From: an uncultured Pseudohongiella sp.
GTDB taxonomy: Bacteria; Pseudomonadota; Gammaproteobacteria; Pseudomonadales; Pseudohongiellaceae
NCBI GenBank assembly: GCA_902531515.1
Contig: CACAEJ010000010.1
Coordinates: 1-62,581 of the forward strand
Direction: 5' to 3'
Length of the DNA: 62,581 bases
Position 1 is the stretch's first letter. Each line of letters begins with the position of its first letter. The position numbers and the translations under genes are program-made. The notes below the pieces were generated by a model. It was not told the origin of the DNA and ran no database searches. It saw only the letters and a program-made list of their open reading frames with translations. Positions 60,992 through 62,581 of the stretch are shown here, piece by piece.

Positions 60992-61996
60992 ATGCCTATT
61001 CATAAGGCTATTATCTATTTTATAGTGACTCTGGCCGCCTCTGGGCTAATTATTAAATCATCGATTGCGCAGACAACGCCTAGTTATGACTCCTATAATG
61101 AATTTGGGCAGCCAAATTTTGCTGGCCTGTGGGAGAAGCGTTTTGCAACACCAGTGGAGAGGCCTCTTAGTTTGGGTAATAAACGGTTTTACACTCAGCA
61201 AGAGGCAGATGAATTCAAACGGCTAGCAATTGATAGGCGTCGACTTAGAGAAGCGCCTGTTAGTCCGGATCGAGGCGCCCCAGAAATTGGTGAAGACATT
61301 GAGTTTCGTACGGACACTAATTTTCTTCCTGGATCGCCTGTGGATGTAGCAAAAATAAATGGTGAATTTCGAACGTCCCTAATTATCGAGCCAGTAAATG
61401 GCCGTTTTCCAATTAAGGAGGAAAATGTTGAGCTAAGAACGCGATATTTCGAAATGATGAATAACAATTTTGACGGTCCCGAGGCGCGTCCGCCGGGAGA
61501 GCGCTGCCTTCATTTGGGCCCACCACTGCCAACCATGACAAATTCAGACGGAACTCACATTCAAATTATCCAAACAGACAATTACATAGTCATCTATAGC
61601 GAAGAGGCTATGCAAACTAGAATAGTAAGATTAAATGGTGAGCATCCACCCTACATGACACGAAAATGGATGGGGGACTCGGTTGGGCATTGGGAAGGGG
61701 ATACACTGGTTATTCATACGAATGGTTTCCGCCCAGAACACACAGTTAGTCAGATTGCGTCATCAGCTATTTTTGAGGTTACCGAGAGAATTTCAATGAC
61801 TAATAGGAATGAATTACTATATGCCTATACTATAATAGACCCTCTAACTTACACTGCGCCCGTAGTGGCAGAATTACCTTTTAACAGAATGCCGTCTGGG
61901 CAACGTTTATATGAATCTGCTTGTCACGAGGGAAATCGTGCTGTCATGGACATACTGATGGGGGCACGAGTTCAAGAATACGACGCAAATAGGTAG
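60992..61996 (+). CDS. Secreted protein of a widespread uncharacterised family
   Basis: 334 residues with a signal peptide (IIYFIVTLAASGLIIKSSIA) cleaved near AQTTP. The family-like landmarks are PNFAGLWEKR near the mature N-terminus, ERCLHLGPPLP, IIQTDNYIVIYSE, RIVRLNGEHPP, DSVGHWEGDTLVIHTNGF and TERISMTNRNELLY. The GHWEGDTLVI motif is common in secreted proteins of Acidobacteria and marine proteobacteria whose function is unknown to me. It precedes an alpha/beta hydrolase gene by 52 bases. Confidence 0.65.
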   Translation: MPIHKAIIYFIVTLAASGLIIKSSIAQTTPSYDSYNEFGQPNFAGLWEKRFATPVERPLSLGNKRFYTQQEADEFKRLAIDRRRLREAPVSPDRGAPEIGEDIEFRTDTNFLPGSPVDVAKINGEFRTSLIIEPVNGRFPIKEENVELRTRYFEMMNNNFDGPEARPPGERCLHLGPPLPTMTNSDGTHIQIIQTDNYIVIYSEEAMQTRIVRLNGEHPPYMTRKWMGDSVGHWEGDTLVIHTNGFRPEHTVSQIASSAIFEVTERISMTNRNELLYAYTIIDPLTYTAPVVAELPFNRMPSGQRLYESACHEGNRAVMDILMGARVQEYDANR

Positions 61997-62048
61997 TATG
62001 GGGGAGGGATATTTAATTAACTCACTCGAATAAGTAATTGGAGCTTTC

Positions 62049-62581
62049 ATGAGTAATCGATTTTTAATAAGCGTGAAGTGTGTTTTGTTCCTATTTTCTT
62101 TGACCTTCGCCTCATCTTTGCTTAGTCAAGCGTCGCCACCTAGCGCTGCGCCCGATCATTGGCAGCCCGTCTCGATAAATATGGAGACAGTAGAATACCC
62201 TTATCCGGTACATTATTTGAATTTCTCGGTTTATGGTGAAGATGTTCGTGTGGCCTATATGGATGTGGCTCCTAAAGGACAGCCTAATGGACAAACTGTA
62301 ATTTTCCATCATGGAGGTCTCTACTATGGTTGGTACTGGGACAAGCAAATTGAAGCTCTTTCTTCAGCAGGTTTCCGGGTCATTGCGAAAGATAGACTGG
62401 GATGGGGCAAATCTTCAAAACCGATTATCCCATACAGCATGAATCTTTGGGCTTCCAACACGGCTCGACTGATGGATTACCTGGGAATCAATGAAGCTGC
62501 TCTAGTGGGCCATTCGATCGGTGGGCAGATGGTAACCAGATTTGCATTTCTTTATCCAGATCGGATTACGCACCTAGTTAC
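62049..62581 (+). CDS. Secreted alpha/beta hydrolase (partial, 3' end outside window)
   Basis: About 177 residues visible from ATG 62049. The signal peptide (FLISVKCVLFLFSLTFASS) is cleaved near LLSQA. VRVAYMDVAPKG, IFHHGGLYYGWYWDKQ, VIAKDRLGWGKSS and the nucleophile elbow LVGHSIGGQMVTRFAFLYP identify an alpha/beta hydrolase of the epoxide-hydrolase/haloalkane-dehalogenase branch. The acid and histidine of the triad lie outside. Probably co-transcribed with the preceding secreted-protein gene. Confidence 0.88.
   Translation, partial: MSNRFLISVKCVLFLFSLTFASSLLSQASPPSAAPDHWQPVSINMETVEYPYPVHYLNFSVYGEDVRVAYMDVAPKGQPNGQTVIFHHGGLYYGWYWDKQIEALSSAGFRVIAKDRLGWGKSSKPIIPYSMNLWASNTARLMDYLGINEAALVGHSIGGQMVTRFAFLYPDRITHLV

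Overview
The window looks like the chromosome of a moderately AT-rich marine-type gammaproteobacterium. The evidence is LexA with a CTGT-N8-ACAG box, the block order topA-lexA-nagZ, lolCDE-exbBD-lpxK-ycaR-kdsB-ptp-murB (close to the Pseudomonas order), uvrC-pgsA followed by tRNA-Gly and tRNA-Cys, and an outer-membrane biology of TonB receptors, LolCDE and MsbA. The species cannot be named from sequence alone.

Layout. 1-31.7 kb is mostly core. It holds topA (5' end outside the window), lexA and nagZ, an MscS-type channel, an mnmH-AddB-like-AddA-like repair operon, a DUF1285 gene, etfBA and rne. A 0.9-kb gene-free stretch and a lone, catalytically altered serine-recombinase-like gene follow. 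Next comes the envelope operon lolC-lolD-lolE-exbB-exbD-msbA-lpxK-ycaR-kdsB-LMW phosphatase-murB-uvrC-pgsA, which joins lipoprotein sorting, lipid A/LPS export, Kdo activation and peptidoglycan precursor synthesis.

31.7-45.5 kb is an accessory region built around tRNA-Leu(UAA). Downstream of tRNA-Gly and tRNA-Cys, where many gammaproteobacteria keep leuZ, only a 5' tRNA-Leu fragment remains. A second promoter-plus-5'-half copy lies at 33.2-33.4 kb, an intact tRNA-Leu at 35.72-35.81 kb, and two diverged relics with tRNA-Leu 3' ends at 41.3-41.5 and 45.25-45.47 kb. Between them sit cargo-like genes: a polytopic membrane protein, an arylsulfotransferase-type propeller, DUF3303, a PQQ-type dehydrogenase, DUF6090, an FG-GAP protein, a membrane-anchored methyltransferase, a metallo-hydrolase remnant and a TonB receptor. 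This reads as repeated accretion at one tRNA gene; no integrase is visible.

45.6-62.6 kb is a metabolic accessory region. It includes a PnuC-family transporter and NadR-like P-loop kinase ahead of a TPP riboswitch that controls a TonB receptor, probably a vitamin B1 uptake set. Other genes encode secreted and alpha/beta-hydrolase proteins, an orphan membrane-anchor/DUF6488 pair, and a three-gene glucosylglycerate operon (phosphatase, synthase, phosphorylase) for compatible-solute metabolism. The rest are a TPR/2OG-Fe(II) oxygenase fusion, a large uncharacterised protein, a D-Ala-D-Ala dipeptidase lipoprotein, small proteins, and an alpha/beta hydrolase cut by the right edge.

The most interesting items are the tRNA-Leu relic array with its paired repeats, the thiamin-uptake locus with an SD-sequestering hairpin, and the altered recombinase beside the long rne leader. 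No CRISPR array, rRNA operon or intact insertion sequence was seen.
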